Origin: Eutreptiella sp. 'Long Island Sound 2002' | Lineage: Eukaryota > Euglenozoa > Euglenophyceae > Eutreptiales > Eutreptiaceae | Direction of reading: 5' to 3' | Length of the DNA: 64,000 nt | Assembly (NCBI GenBank): GCA_964036045.1 | Contig: OZ038379.1 | Span: 82,732,562 to 82,796,561, forward strand | Shown here: one piece after another, positions 1 to 10,110 of the stretch | How positions within the stretch are numbered: position 1 is the first letter of the stretch | How the letters are laid out: each line of letters starts with the position of its first letter | The notes under the pieces: model-generated | The model's input: only the letters and a program-made list of their open reading frames with translations | The model's database searches: none | What the model was told of the DNA's origin: nothing | Translations under genes and position numbers: made by a program

Positions 1-108
1 TTGGCCACAAAAATCATTTGAAACGTTGCCAATTCAACTGGGTCGTAAAAAAAACCCCAACAAGAGAACGGTATGAAGCGGCATGGCATGCAAAGGAGGG
101 TTCCGGAA

Positions 109-243
109 CCCTCACCTACGCCAAAGGTAGTTTGCTACTGGTGCTATGGCCGAACCCCTCGCCTATGCCACACGTAGTTTGCTACCTGTGCTGTTGCCGT
201 ACCCTCACCCATGCCACACGTAGCTTGCTAGTTGTGCTATTGC
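109..243. repeat. 46-bp diverged tandem repeat, three copies
   Basis: Three successive units of about 46-47 bp, each with a CCTCRCCYAYGCC-like start, then GTAGYTTGCTA and GTGCTRTTGC. They begin near 110, 157 and 203. Units differ at several positions, so the array is old. No protein is supported here. Confidence 0.7.
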
Positions 244-555
244 AACTATTGACCTCTTTTACCCAAAGCCAAAGCTCTTGGGCCCCCATGACCAGCATCC
301 CCGCTTTATGGTGGCTGAACTTTCGGCCCACAGGGAAATGTAGGCTTGCAAATTTGTACCGGCAAAATGGGGATTGTTTGGGGACCTCAAAGGATAACGT
401 AGGCTGCACTTACACAATATGAAAAAGCAATGAATGGTTTTCTTTGAAAAAAGATATGGGTTGCGACACCTTTTTACACATAGGGTTGGGACAATTTTTT
501 CGGGCTGTACCCCCCCTAGGGCGGGGGGTTGAAAAGCGGCGATACCGCGAAGTTT
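244..555. other. unassigned stretch
   Basis: I see no gene. The end of the stretch (about 510-572) is rich in C runs, including one of about twelve at the boundary with the next repeat array. Confidence 0.5.
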
Positions 556-1050
556 TTGAGCCCCCCCCCCCCTAGTATCATGGTGTACATGGTGTAAGAC
601 ATCACCACAGCCCCTGAAACCATTTCTGCATGGCCTACAATGCTATGTACCATGGTCTACATGGCATAGGGCATGACCGCAACCCTTGTAACCATGTCTC
701 GATGGGCTGCGGCGATATGCATGATCGTGTACACTGCATAAGTGAGGACTCCGGCCCTTGAAACCGTTTCTCCATGGGCAGCGGGGATACATAAAAGGGT
801 CCCTAGGCCATCAACGCAGACCTGGAAATGGTGTGTGCAACGGCTAAAGTCATATGTAGGATGGTGTACATGGTATAATTGATCGCCACAGGCCCTTAAA
901 CTCTGTCTACGTGGGCCACGTCCATATAAACCATGGTCTACAACAAGGAAGGGATGACCGCAGCCCTTGAAACCGTGGCTACATGGGCTGCGGTGATATG
1001 TATAATGATCTAATTTGTGTATGGTATCACAGGAGGTTGTGACACCATGT
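556..1050 (-). repeat. 72-bp tandem repeat array, reverse orientation
   Basis: About seven diverged units of the 72-bp family that is also present at 2.88-3.06, 32.36-32.95 and 33.47-34.40 kb, here as the reverse complement. Landmarks are ATGGTCTACATGG, CCATGTCTC.ATGGGCTGCGG and ATGACCGCARCCCTTG. Each unit contains the inverted pair GGCTGCGGTGAT / ATCACCGCAGCC and so could fold into a hairpin. Together with the forward array at 2.88 kb it brackets a decayed gene. Confidence 0.75.
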
Positions 1051-1753
1051 CTCTAGGGGTTTAAGAAGGGGTTCTTGATCGGAAAGAAGGCCGACAAGTC
1101 ATTCCAAGAAGGGGTTCGCAATCAGAAAGTGCCTCTAGGAACCCCATGGGGAGGTCCAAGAAGGCAAATACAAAGAGCTGGCCCATTTAAGCCGTTTACT
1201 AGGGGACCAAATTTTTTTCCACATGTAGGCACCGAAGAGGCTATGCCAACACCCCCCTTCCAATTGCATTGACTACATGTTTTTGGTTTGCAGTCAAGGT
1301 CAACCCAACCCAAGAAGGGGGGGGGGGTTCCCGCTAACCCTTTTCCGTTTCACCACACACCACGAATGAGTTCTCGGACCCCCTTCGTGAAATGGAACAT
1401 GCACAAGTAGCACAATAAGAGACACTTCCCCAAGGCCATGGCATTCACTCCTATTTCTCTTTCGCCCTCTCCCTTTCTCGGTGGACGGGCTCCCAACACG
1501 TTTTAGCCCAATATCCATACATGTTGAGCAAATGCGGCATGCCCGTCGCGGAGACACATGAATTCCTCACCGACCACCCACGGGAAATATTGTGGAAATG
1601 CACTTTATAGGCTGAGTTCCTCCTCTAAGTCGGCACCGAACCGAAGAAGTAGACCGTGCGGTATTTCTGCACCAACCAACCACTATGGCATACCGTGCAA
1701 TGCACCCATGCCTTGCACCCTATCACCTTCCAACATTGCGCCAATTGTTTGGC
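1051..1753. other. unassigned stretch with AAGAAGGGGTTC motifs
   Basis: No gene recognised. The motif AAGAAGGGGTT recurs near 1065, 1107 and 1310; the last copy is expanded by a G run of about 11. It lies on the 3' side of the minus-strand decayed gene. Confidence 0.4.
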
Positions 1754-2905
1754 TCATCTTTCGGCTTCCTCAACCTCAACATCCGAAAGGTAGTCCTTTT
1801 TCCTCCACAAGATGTGAAGCCGGGTCAGGGCAAGCAACATGGTGTGCACTACGGTGTACATCTTTATTGCCCCGTCGGGGGACGTACGGTCGGTGTAGTA
1901 TTCCTTGAGGAGGTCGACTACTCTTTGTTGGTATTGAGTGTCATCTAGAAGGACATGCGCGGAGGTTAGGTCAAAGGCTCCATTCTTCGTCCGACGCAAG
2001 GCCACACGGTCCGCTTCAGGGATGTTTTGTGAGGCTTGCATCAAGTCGCCCCACACATCCTTTAGGTGCCAATCACTCCCCACCCTCTCCTTCTTGCACC
2101 CATGCGGGGACATCTTGTTGCAACCTTTTTTGGTTTGCATTGCAAAGACGGGTGCTTGCATGGGCATAGTCCCCAACACACCCCGGGGCGGGATGGCCCG
2201 GAGGAAAGCCCCCAGGTCACTTGTTCATCAACCCCCTCTACTGGTTCCAGGCCGTCATGGTCGTCACAAGACCAACACTTTCCGTCCGGGGAGTACTTGG
2301 CGACCTTCATGCCCTTGCCCTCGCCCGTCATGCCCACCTCATACCCCAAAACCGTGCCGTAATCCAAGGGCACATTGCAGTTGGAGTGCAATGGTTCCAT
2401 TTGGGCGTTCGGCCCTAGGGTGAAAATTTTGCGAGCCGCAGTTGCCAAGGGCACACTTGGCCGTTGGATTGTTCGAGACATCCGTCGGAAGTTTGCTCAG
2501 GACTGTGCAATTATTACACGAATGCTACAATCTACATATATCATCACCACTGGTGCTGATGTGCATGAAGTGTTGTGCAACCTGGGCGTAGTGGAGATGC
2601 AACCAGTTGCGCCGCCTACGTTGAAAGCACCCATGCTCCCAAGTATTTCTTCGATTTCTTGGAGTAGCTGTGCAAGACCGGCCATCAACACTTGCGGTTC
2701 ATGCAAGTGAATTGCCCCCTTCAATGACGGGAACACACATTGCGGCTTTTTTTCCCGGCCAAACGGTCCAGTTGGAATCCCAGCCCGCAGTCGACTTCGA
2801 CCATGCGTACCACCTACCTATCCCCGCAGCCAAGGATATGTGTTTGTAGGAGCTGCACTGATCGCTTGCACCTACTAGTCCACGGTACATATCACCGCAG
2901 ACCAT
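1754..2905 (-). pseudogene. decayed gene of unknown function
   Basis: Four minus-strand reading frames follow each other in order: 2905-2699, 2736-2497, 2481-2062 and 2179-1754. Together they read like one protein broken by frameshifts and a stop. Features are a Trp-rich start (SNWTVWPGKK), a hydrophobic Leu/Ile stretch, a segment with KVAKYSPDGKCWSC, and a C-terminal part with polar helices (VALRRTKNGAFDL; QYQQRVVDLLKEYYTDR). I do not recognise the family. The gene lies between inverted 72-bp repeat arrays, so it is probably cargo or the coding part of a mobile element. An intron-split functional gene is possible, but I found no convincing splice sites. Confidence 0.4.
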
Positions 2906-3060
2906 GGAGACATGGTTTCAGGCAGTGCGGTGATCCCTTACACATTGTAGACCATGGTACTACCACAGCCCATTGAGACATGGTTTTACGGGCTGTGGTG
3001 ACCACTTGCACCTTATAGACCATGGTACATCAGCTATGGGTATAGTAACCCAATGGGCTA
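2878..3060 (+). repeat. 72-bp tandem repeat, forward orientation, about 2.5 units
   Basis: Units carry GGTACATATCACCGCAG, CCATGGAGACATGGTTT and TGCGGTGATCCCTTACAC in the order seen at 32-34 kb. The orientation is opposite to the array at 0.56-1.05 kb. Confidence 0.75.
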
Positions 3061-3083
3061 TCAGACTTCAGACTTCAGACTTT
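3061..3083 (+). repeat. TCAGACT short tandem repeat
   Basis: Three abutting TCAGACT-type heptamers. An equivalent triplet occurs at 32333-32353, again beside a 72-bp array and a poly-C/poly-G repeat. Confidence 0.7.
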
Positions 3084-3084
3084 T

Positions 3085-3400
3085 ATGGACCATCCCCCCC
3101 AACCCCCAACACCCAAGCCCCCCATGATAGACCCCCTCCCCAATATGAGACTAGTGGACAAGTGGAAAATGGGAAAATATGGAACCTCAGAAAACGTTCA
3201 ACATGGGGGAAAGCATAGTACCCCCCCCCCCGCCTGTTTCGAATCATAAAAGTGCCCCCCCCCACCAGACACATAGGAACTTCACTTCAGGAGAATGGGG
3301 ATAAAAGGGCAGTACCCCCCCCCCACCACCACCCCCACAGAGACACGGGAACTTCACTTCAGGAAAATGGTGGGTTTGGGAAAATATGCCCGCATGTGTG
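3085..3400 (-). repeat. poly-C-bearing tandem repeat, inverse of the 31.8-32.3 kb array
   Basis: At least three diverged units. Each combines a C run of 8-11, then ACACATAGGAACTTCACTT or similar, then CAGGAAAATGG and GGATAAAAGGGCAGTA. The same unit appears in reverse complement, with G runs, at 31.83-32.30 kb. Open frames across it are low-complexity shadows. Confidence 0.65.
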
Positions 3401-3435
3401 CATGTCATTGTGTTTGCTCTCCTTTTGCTTGCAGC

Positions 3436-3557
3436 GGTAGGTAAGGTGAGTAAGCCCAGGAGGGGCCACCCCCTGGTAGAGTCATCATGTTTGAGATTGA
3501 CATTGTGGTAGGTAAGGTGAGTAAGCCCAGGAGGGGCCACCCCCTGGTAGAGTCATT
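3436..3557 (+). repeat. 50-bp direct repeat, 71-bp offset
   Basis: Two essentially identical copies, starting at 3436 and 3507, contain GGTAGGTAAGGTGAGTAAG followed by a GGGGCCACCCC palindrome. Near identity indicates a recent duplication. The GTAAG/GTGAGT core resembles a 5' splice site, but no linked exon is visible. Confidence 0.8.
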
Positions 3558-4597
3558 GCGGCTATATATCCTGTGCATTCACATGACGCATTAAAGGGTA
3601 GGCCACGCGTGGTGCGCTCGGTAAACCCTTGTTTAGGTTACCCAGGGGCTTCGCCCTACGTTCTATAAGAGAACGGGCGGAGTTCCTTAAGCTTGCTTTC
3701 TTGGAAGGACCTGTTTTGGGACAGCGTATTATTTTCTACTCGAGGACCCGTATAATACGGCGAGGGTGGTTAGGTTCCCTAGCCCAAAATAGTGCCTGCA
3801 TGTGAACCTCTCAGGTGGTGTAGGTCAGGGTGATTGGTGCACTTTGCTGTCTTCGACACCACAATTTTTTGCCCGGCAAAAAGGGCGCGTATCACACCAA
3901 AGAAATGGGGAACCACCGAAGAAGACGCTGAACGACTCCGCCATGAACGACACGTACTCACGGTGCGCCGCAGTGCACTCCTTCCCTCCAAGCCCTGGCA
4001 GGGGTACGCGTAATGGTGTCCCTGTCAGGCCACAGCAGCTTAGCAGCGCTGTGTGTTGCTTGCTTCTCTCACAGGAAGGCCAGTAGGGCCTACGACCTCG
4101 TTGACAGCAGCACCAAGTAGCGTGTGCGTGTAGGAGTGGAAGGCCTGGATGACGTCATCCTTCGAAGGCTGGGTCCACAGTAGGGTGTGTAGGACCTACA
4201 GTGTGTGTGTCACTGTTCTGCCAGTTTCCTGGAATTTTAACAGGGTTTTCGGTGGGCAGTGGCAGTGGTAGCCTAAGTTTTGGCCACATAGCAAACAGGC
4301 GTTTTCATGCCTCATAGCTTTTGGCCACCCCTCCCCTGTAGTAGGCAGGCAGGTAGGAAAAACCAATACCTTGGCGTTATCGCTGGGTATTCCCCCAAGC
4401 ATTTTTGGTGCCAGCACAGAAATTGGGCACCTAGGGGCGGAGAGACCCGGGGCGTACCCCGTGGCACCGGTAAGACATCCGCCGGGTTCAGCAAGGGTGC
4501 AGACTTGGGTATAATTAGGACACCATTTCTGCAGCTTGCTCCAGGACCTCAGGCTGGCACACTGACACAGACATTTTGCTGTTGTTTCAATGCGATT
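3558..4597. other. unassigned stretch
   Basis: No gene, RNA or known element recognised. It contains GC-rich, weakly repeated sequence. The minus-strand frame of about 175 codons at 4196-4723 overlaps the next repeat and shows no recognisable domain. Confidence 0.4.
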
Positions 4598-4847
4598 ATG
4601 TAGAACACCCTGGAGGTGTTCAGGTTGTGTGTGGTCTAGGCCTTGGCGCCTACGACCATATACCCCTTCACTGATGATGCTGCCAACAGCTGAGAAGGGG
4701 TTTTGACATGTTTGTTTCTGCATCCGATCAGAATGTGCTCATTATGCAGAACATCCTTGAGGTGTTTTAGCTGTCTGTGGTCCGAGCCCTGGCGCCATAG
4801 ACCCCTTCGATGAAGAATGTGCTGACAACAACTGAGAAGGGGTTCTG
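4598..4847 (+). repeat. about 100-bp direct repeat, two diverged copies
   Basis: Copies at about 4598-4696 and 4743-4844 share TATG.AGAACA, TGAGGTGTT, TGTGTGGTC or TCTGTGGTC, CTTGGCGCC or CCTGGCGCC, and AGCTGAGAAGGGGTT. The core resembles the unit at the start of the 23.28-kb array (GTCTGTGGTCTTG), so it may be a distant outlier of that family. Confidence 0.6.
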
Positions 4848-4934
4848 ATTTCCTGGTATTTGACACGCTTAGCATGCAACACTGTGGTACAACGTTGTGG
4901 TACACCGCTCCCCAAAAAACCACGAATCCTCTTC

Positions 4935-5050
4935 TACACATAGGGCACTCTTTTGTTACCTACCTCCCCCTTGAGGCGAGGAAGTCTGTCTTGGGTCTAG
5001 ACCACTGCGTCTCTGACCCAGACATTGGAGTTGGGCCTGCCCCACCACCC
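4935..5050 (+). repeat. direct repeat, left copy
   Basis: About 116 bp starting TACACATAGGGCACTC and ending near TTGGGCCTGCCCC, repeated at 6022-6137 with a constant offset of 1087 bp and no indels. The middle (CCTTGAGGCGAGGAAGT, TTGGGTCTAGACC) resembles the 88-bp array unit. Confidence 0.8.
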
Positions 5051-5070
5051 GCTACGCGCCGCAGTTTGCC

Positions 5071-6116
5071 ATGTCGTCTAGCCCCCTTAGCGTGGCCTCT
5101 TCCGTCCCCTCCAGCCCTTCGTTTCCGGAATGTGGTTGGGGGGATATGCCGGAGCTATTGCGGTTTGGAGACCAACCCCCCTCGCCACCGTGGGACTCTG
5201 ACGCTGAGAAGTGTCTCAGCGAATTGGCCTCGCCCCAGCCTCCATTGCCAACACCGCCCCCCTCTCCCCCTTCACCAGCAACCTCTCCAACGCCAGTAAG
5301 TCCTCCACCGAGACCCCACGTTACCTCAACCCCATACCTGGTAGCCCTGGAAGCCGTGGAGGAGGCCCTGATGTGCTGCCGTTCCACCGCCATCCCCCCC
5401 ACAACCCCCCAAGTACGTACCCAAGGACCCCCCCACCCCCCCCCCCCAGACCCACTGTTCACGGGCCCTACAGTGCCAAAACATTGCAGCTCATCCGGGA
5501 GAATCACGGGGGTGGGGTTCAGTATTTCGTGGACGGGGTGCTGAACCGCCGTGCGATGTACCCTTTTGCGGTTCAGCAGCCCAAGAAAAACCCCTTGCGG
5601 GTGTGGCAAGAGGGCATGCGAATCAGCCGTTCGCATTTCTTTTCCAGGGACGAGGAGCATGCAGCAGTGGTGCTTGAAATCCTGTGTGCTACCCCAAAAC
5701 CCCCCCGTATCCCCAAGCCGGCCCCACAACCTGTGCCTCGTCGGCCACTGCCCCTTCAAGCAAGTGATCAGGTGACACTGACCCAGTATAGCAGGCACCG
5801 CCGCTCCTCCCTCCTCCCATTGGCTCCCGCCCCGAAGCGGCCGTGCCCCACCCCGCAGTACGGTTCATTGCTCCAGCGCCATGCGTCTCAATCCGCCCCC
5901 CCCGCCGGAGAGGCCGCAGTTTGGGTCATTGCTGCCTGCGCAGGCCCCCCCGCAACGTCCACAGACTTCGGCGAAACGTTCCAATTTCCAGCTCTTCGGC
6001 AAGTGTGCACCGGGCGTCTCTTACACATAGGGCACTCTTTTATTTCCAACCTCCCCCTTGAGGCGAGGAAGTGCGTCTTGGGTCTAGACCGTTGCGTCTC
6101 TGACCTAGACATCTGA
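5071..6116 (+). pseudogene. proline-rich ORF broken at a C run
   Basis: An ATG at 5071 opens a Ser/Pro-rich frame with an acidic patch near residues 40-50. At the C run 5436-5447 the sensible reading moves to the frame spanning 5211-6116, which continues with YSAKTLQLIRENHGGGVQYF, VLNRRAMYPF and a basic, proline-rich tail, and ends in the right copy of the direct repeat. I do not recognise the family. A replication slip or base-calling error in the homopolymer would explain the frame change. The ORF lies just 5' of the 88-bp array and the helicase gene on the same strand, so it may be the first ORF of the element. The C-terminal tail translated through the repeat may not be real. Confidence 0.4.
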
Positions 6117-6137
6117 GTTGGGCCTGCCCCAACACCC
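6022..6137 (+). repeat. direct repeat, right copy
   Basis: Right member of the pair with 4935-5050, offset 1087 bp throughout. It runs directly into the 88-bp tandem array. Confidence 0.8.
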
Positions 6138-6139
6138 AC

Positions 6140-6565
6140 GCGTTCATCTCTCACCCACTGCGGGCCGCTGAGCCGCAGGAGTTCGCCCTCGGTCCCCGGC
6201 CACAGCGCCCCGACCAGGGTCGTCGTTCCCCTCCGTACCCACCCACTGCGGGCTGCTGAGCCGCAGGAGTTCGCCCTCGGTCCCCGGCCACAGCGCCCCG
6301 ACCAAGGTCGTCGTTCCTCTCCGTACCCACCCACTGCGGGCCGCTGAGCCGCAGGAGTTCGCCCTCGGTCCCCGGCCACAGCGCCCCGACCAGGGTCGTC
6401 GTTCCTCTCCGTACCCACCCACTGCGGGCCGCCGAGCCGCAGGAGTTCGCCCTCGGTCCCCGGCCACAGCGCCCCGACCAGGGTCGTCTTTCAACCCCCA
6501 ACTCACCTACTGCAGGCCTCTGAGCCGCAGGAGTTCGCTCTCGGTCCCCGGCCACAGCGCCCCGA
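6140..6565 (+). repeat. 88-bp tandem array upstream of helicase copy A
   Basis: Landmark GGGCCGCTGAGCCGCAGGAG recurs at about 6162, 6250, 6338, 6426 and 6514, an exact 88-bp period. The rest of the unit reads TTCGCCCTCGGTCCCCGG, CCACAGCGCCCCGACC and GGGTCGTCGTTCC. A related array with the same period is at 23.28-23.99 kb, and a looser relative in the opposite direction is at 38.2-39.1 kb. Long frames across it are artefacts of the period. It ends about 10 bp before the ATG of the next ORF, so it may be a promoter or leader. Confidence 0.9.
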
Positions 6566-6575
6566 CCCAGACAAC

Positions 6576-7232
6576 ATGCCAAACGGAGGGCAAACACAGC
6601 CCCATGGCCACTGGCAAGGCAAAGGCCCTCAACACGGCAAAGGCAAAGGCCCACAGCAAGGCAAAGGCCCACAACATGGCAAAGGGTATGGCCTTGCCCA
6701 AGGCAAAGGCCCTCAGCAAGGCAAAGGCCATGGCCATCAGCAAGGCAAAGGGCATGGCCCTGCACAAGGCAAAGGCACACAGCAAGGCAAAGGGCATGGC
6801 CCTGCGCAAGGCAAAGGCCCCCAGCAAGGCACAGGCAAAGGCCAAGCCCATCCACAAGGGAAAGGCCATGGCCCCCCACGAGGCAAAGGTCAGCCCCCCC
6901 CACAAGGCACAGGCCAAGGCCTGCCGCAAGACAAAGGTCAGGCCCCACCACAAGGCACAGGCCAAGGCCCGCCGCAAGCCAAAGACAAGGCCCGGACCTT
7001 TGCGGAAACCCTTGCCCACGTGGACTATGACATCGACACGAACCCAACCGATGGATTCACCACCCGTTGGGCTGATCGCGATGCGTATGTCCACAAGGCA
7101 TCCTTGGTGCACACCGTGCATGAGATCGCCGCTGCCCGGAGGTGGGCATGGGACCAAGGTGCCCAGAGGGAGCTGTGCTTTGACAGGGTTGAGACGCTGA
7201 AGGCGGACAAGCGTGGCAACCGGTCACGGTAA
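6576..7232 (+). CDS. N-terminal part of helicase element protein, Gly/Gln/Lys repeat region
   Basis: ATG at 6576, right after the 88-bp array. Residues about 10-135 are short repeats of the type QGKGPQ/QGKGHG with His and Pro, certainly disordered and strongly basic. Residues about 140-218 look globular (ETLAHVDYDIDTN; WADRDAYVHKASLVHTVHE). That part has a counterpart in copy B (minus strand near 38.09-38.16 kb, RDRFVAKASEVCNVHA), which shows it is genuine coding sequence. The frame closes with TAA at 7230-7232, while homology continues in another frame from about 7223, so this is probably the broken 5' end of the helicase gene and not a separate protein. A basic Gly-rich tail could bind nucleic acid; this is inference. 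Confidence 0.6.
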   Translation: MPNGGQTQPHGHWQGKGPQHGKGKGPQQGKGPQHGKGYGLAQGKGPQQGKGHGHQQGKGHGPAQGKGTQQGKGHGPAQGKGPQQGTGKGQAHPQGKGHGPPRGKGQPPPQGTGQGLPQDKGQAPPQGTGQGPPQAKDKARTFAETLAHVDYDIDTNPTDGFTTRWADRDAYVHKASLVHTVHEIAAARRWAWDQGAQRELCFDRVETLKADKRGNRSR

Positions 7233-10050
7233 TAGAATGGTCTGCTGAGCTCGAAGTTTGGGGCAACTCCGAGCTGACCGATGGGGATCTCATCCATGGA
7301 TGGGACATGAAGCGGGCAGATGTCGCCACCCTTGACGTGGCACCAAACCCGGACTGGATTGGCAAGGTGCAAGGTGATGGCACCTCTGGTGACATGGTGA
7401 CCATTGTTTGTGCGAACAAACCGCCCATCTTGCACATGCGCAAGTGGTGGTGCTGTGTCCTGCCTGACGAGGCAGCGTTCCGGTCGTTGCGTGAGGTGAT
7501 ACGGACGGGGGTGGCCTGGAACGCGTTGCTCAATGCCACCCGGCAAGAACCACGGCTGTCTAACAGCCTCCCTGCCGAGGACCAGCAGATCCTGCGTCAC
7601 CTTGTGGAGCATCATAACCTGAACCCCTCCCAAGCCTTGGCTGTCCGGCAATGTCTGGATGAGGGTGCTGTTGTCTCCTCCATGACTTGGGGGGCCGGCA
7701 CGGGGAAGTCGGAGGCCCTGGTGGCCTGCATCAAGGCAGTGATGTGGTAGCAGGGGCACTTCGACCCATGCATCCCGAATCCCAAGGCGCCAGATTCGAT
7801 ACACACTGGCAGGAAAGGGGGGGGGGGGGGGCAACCGACAACCCCCCTCGGGCATGCATCTTGGTCACCGCCCCAACAAACGCACAGATCGACAACCTGA
7901 TGCTGCGGGTGATCCAATCGGCAGACCAAGATCTTGTCTTCTCAAAGGCGGTCCCGAAGGGCCACCCCGTGCCCTGGATGCGGTTCCGAGCTGCAAGGGG
8001 CCGGACCCCCCCAGGTTTGGAGCCGTACAACCAAACAACAGTCCAACAGACGTTGGCCAATCATCCGGACTGCAATGGCACATTGCAGTGTGCCCTCAAC
8101 AGCTGCCGGGTTCTCTTTGCAACAGCTGGTATGGTCGCCACACGGCGGAAGTTGTTGCTTGCGGGTGACCCACCCCTCCGGTTCGCATTCAGCTTCGTGG
8201 ATGAGTCCTCGAGGCATAGCATCCCAGTGGGTCTGGACTTGGCAGCTTTTGGGGCACAGTGCATGTTTTGTGGGGATGCCGGTCAACTGCGCCCATACAG
8301 TGCCATCACTCTTCTTGCAGCTGCAGCTGCAGCGAAAGCAGCTGCAGCGGAAGGGGATAAAAAGGCGAAAGGGGGCAAGGTGACGGCTCAACATATTGCA
8401 TGGCCGCAGTCCGAGCGTTTTGCTAACCTCAATGTGCACCTTGACCAGGGACCAGGGATGCAGTATGGTGACTCGCAGCGCTTCGCCACAAGTAGTGTGT
8501 TGCAGTTTGTCCTGTACCGTACAAGGTGTACTGCGTGTGTCCTAACCCAGCAATTCCGCATGGACGTGCCTTTGGCAACGGTGGTGCGTGGGCTGTTCAC
8601 GGGGGGGTCCTTGGGCTGGTACCCCGCCTCGGCCCCACCGCTACCCCCCGCGGTGTTGGCAGGGCAACGCATCCGCATAGTCAGCACAAACGATCCTGAG
8701 TGGAGATCGGAGCTGACACGGTACGGGATGTCGGGCGCCCGGGTGCAGATACTGAGAAGGGAGGTTGGCAGAGCATGGGAGAGCCTTGTCATGGACGAGG
8801 CCATGCGCAATCAGGGGAACACGAGCAAGGACGAGGCCTTGCTCGTGTTGCACTTTCTGGAGCATGCACACAATGCAAATGTGTACCCCCCCAAGTCAGT
8901 GGCAATCGTCACCACACACTATGCGCAGATGCTATGGCTGCAGCACTGTGTGGGGGCGGCAGGGCGCCATATGCATGTGGACCAGGCATATGAGTGTGTG
9001 CAGATGATCGCCACCCTGGACCGGTACCAGGGTCTGCAGGCTCCGGTTGTCCTTGCCTCCCTGGTGTTCTCGGAGCCGGGGATCATGAAGGACGTGGTGC
9101 GGGCAAACACACTAACTAGCAGGGCACAATCCGAGCTGCATCTTTTTGGGGCCTTTGTCGGTTGGGAGGAGTCCCCCCTCACTGCGGGTTGGTTGAGTGG
9201 GCTGAGGGTGATGGCTGCCGAACTGCAAAATTTCCCTTCCCCAGACGACGTACAGAAGGTGCACCTCCCGGGGGTTATGTACCAACAGCCCACCCTTGCC
9301 AAAAAAGAGGTGGGCGTCATCTACAAGTTCAAGGGGGGGGGGTTCGGGGTGGTGGGGCAGTGGCTTTGGAAACCGTGGAGGAAGCATGCCAAAGCCCTTG
9401 ACCCCTGGGGATTCTCCCCCCCCCAGAGTGACCAATCGTTGGACTGGGAGCGGATCATGGCCAACAAGAGGGTTGGGACACTGGAGATGCGGGTGCGCCT
9501 GGAAGCAGGGGACGTAGAACCAAAGCACCTCGGGGTGACCCTCCCCGATTTCACGGAGTGGGCATTGCCCTACATCCTCCTCAGGGATGAGGACACAGGT
9601 TGGGCAGGGTGGCATGACATTGAGAGGTTGGAGAGAGTGTGCCACACACAGGATTTGGCGGACCACGAGCAAAGGCCGGTGCAGTTTCTGCTGACCAAGC
9701 CCTTCCGCGAGGCCCAAACCTATTCCCAGCCCCCCCGGTCATCTGGCTACCGCACTGTGTCTCTGCCTGTGTGGCAGGATGCCTACAAGCACGTGGACAT
9801 GGTAGGCTTTCTGGGCGATGACTTCTGCACACCCTTGGGGGTGTATGTGGCGTCTTTGCTCCATGGGGTGAGAGAGTGTGAGGGGGGGCGCGATGTGTGT
9901 GCCCCACATGCTGTTCACCGTGGACATGCCCAGCACTGTCGTTGGAAGCCATTGCCGGATCGTGTGAAGCGGTATGTCCTTGGCATGGTCGCACCGGCAG
10001 AGAAGCCTACATTTTCACCTGGCATCCCTCTTTCGGTTCGGAAATCATGA
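7223..10050 (+). pseudogene. UPF1-like superfamily 1 helicase, copy A, frame-disrupted
   Basis: Encodes an ATP-dependent nucleic-acid helicase core of the UPF1-like SF1B type. The first part (7223-7750) reads EWSAELEVWGN and then motif I, GAGTGKS, at 7691-7711. It is stopped by TAG at 7748-7750, where copy B has an Arg codon. A G run of 15 at 7817-7831 then moves the frame, and 7832-10050 stays open. Later motifs are DESS (motif II, near 8200), GDAGQLRP (motif III, near 8270), QQFRM (motif IV, near 8550), DRYQGLQ with VVLASLV (near 9020-9065) and LTSRAQSELHL (motif VI, near 9110). An Ala/Lys-rich insert of about 25 residues follows motif III. TGA ends the gene near 10050, about 30 bp before a CCCTAA tract. 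The core looks conserved but cannot be translated as written. An intron covering the TAG and G run is a less likely alternative. Confidence 0.8.
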
Positions 10051-10081
10051 CATGACCCTGGCTCTGTGGAACATTGGACAG

Positions 10082-10110
10082 CCTAACCCTAACCCTAACC
10101 CTAACCCTAA
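10082..10110 (+). repeat. interstitial telomere-like CCCTAA tract, about 5 copies
   Basis: Perfect CCTAA(CCCTAA)n run just after the helicase stop codon. On this strand the motif reads as at a left chromosome end, so the DNA to its right would be the subtelomeric side. Confidence 0.9.

Noticed and set aside
6140-6565. Long frames on both strands over the 88-bp array, and the same at 23.34-24.01 kb.
   Set aside because: They are translations of a tandem repeat that stays open in several frames at once, and the same peptide recurs every 88 bp across changing frames.
6604-7200. Lys/Ala-rich 198-codon frame overlapping the Gly/Gln/Lys ORF.
   Set aside because: Out-of-phase translation of the same GGCAAAGGCC repeats; the other frame has the ATG after the array and continues into sequence conserved in copy B.
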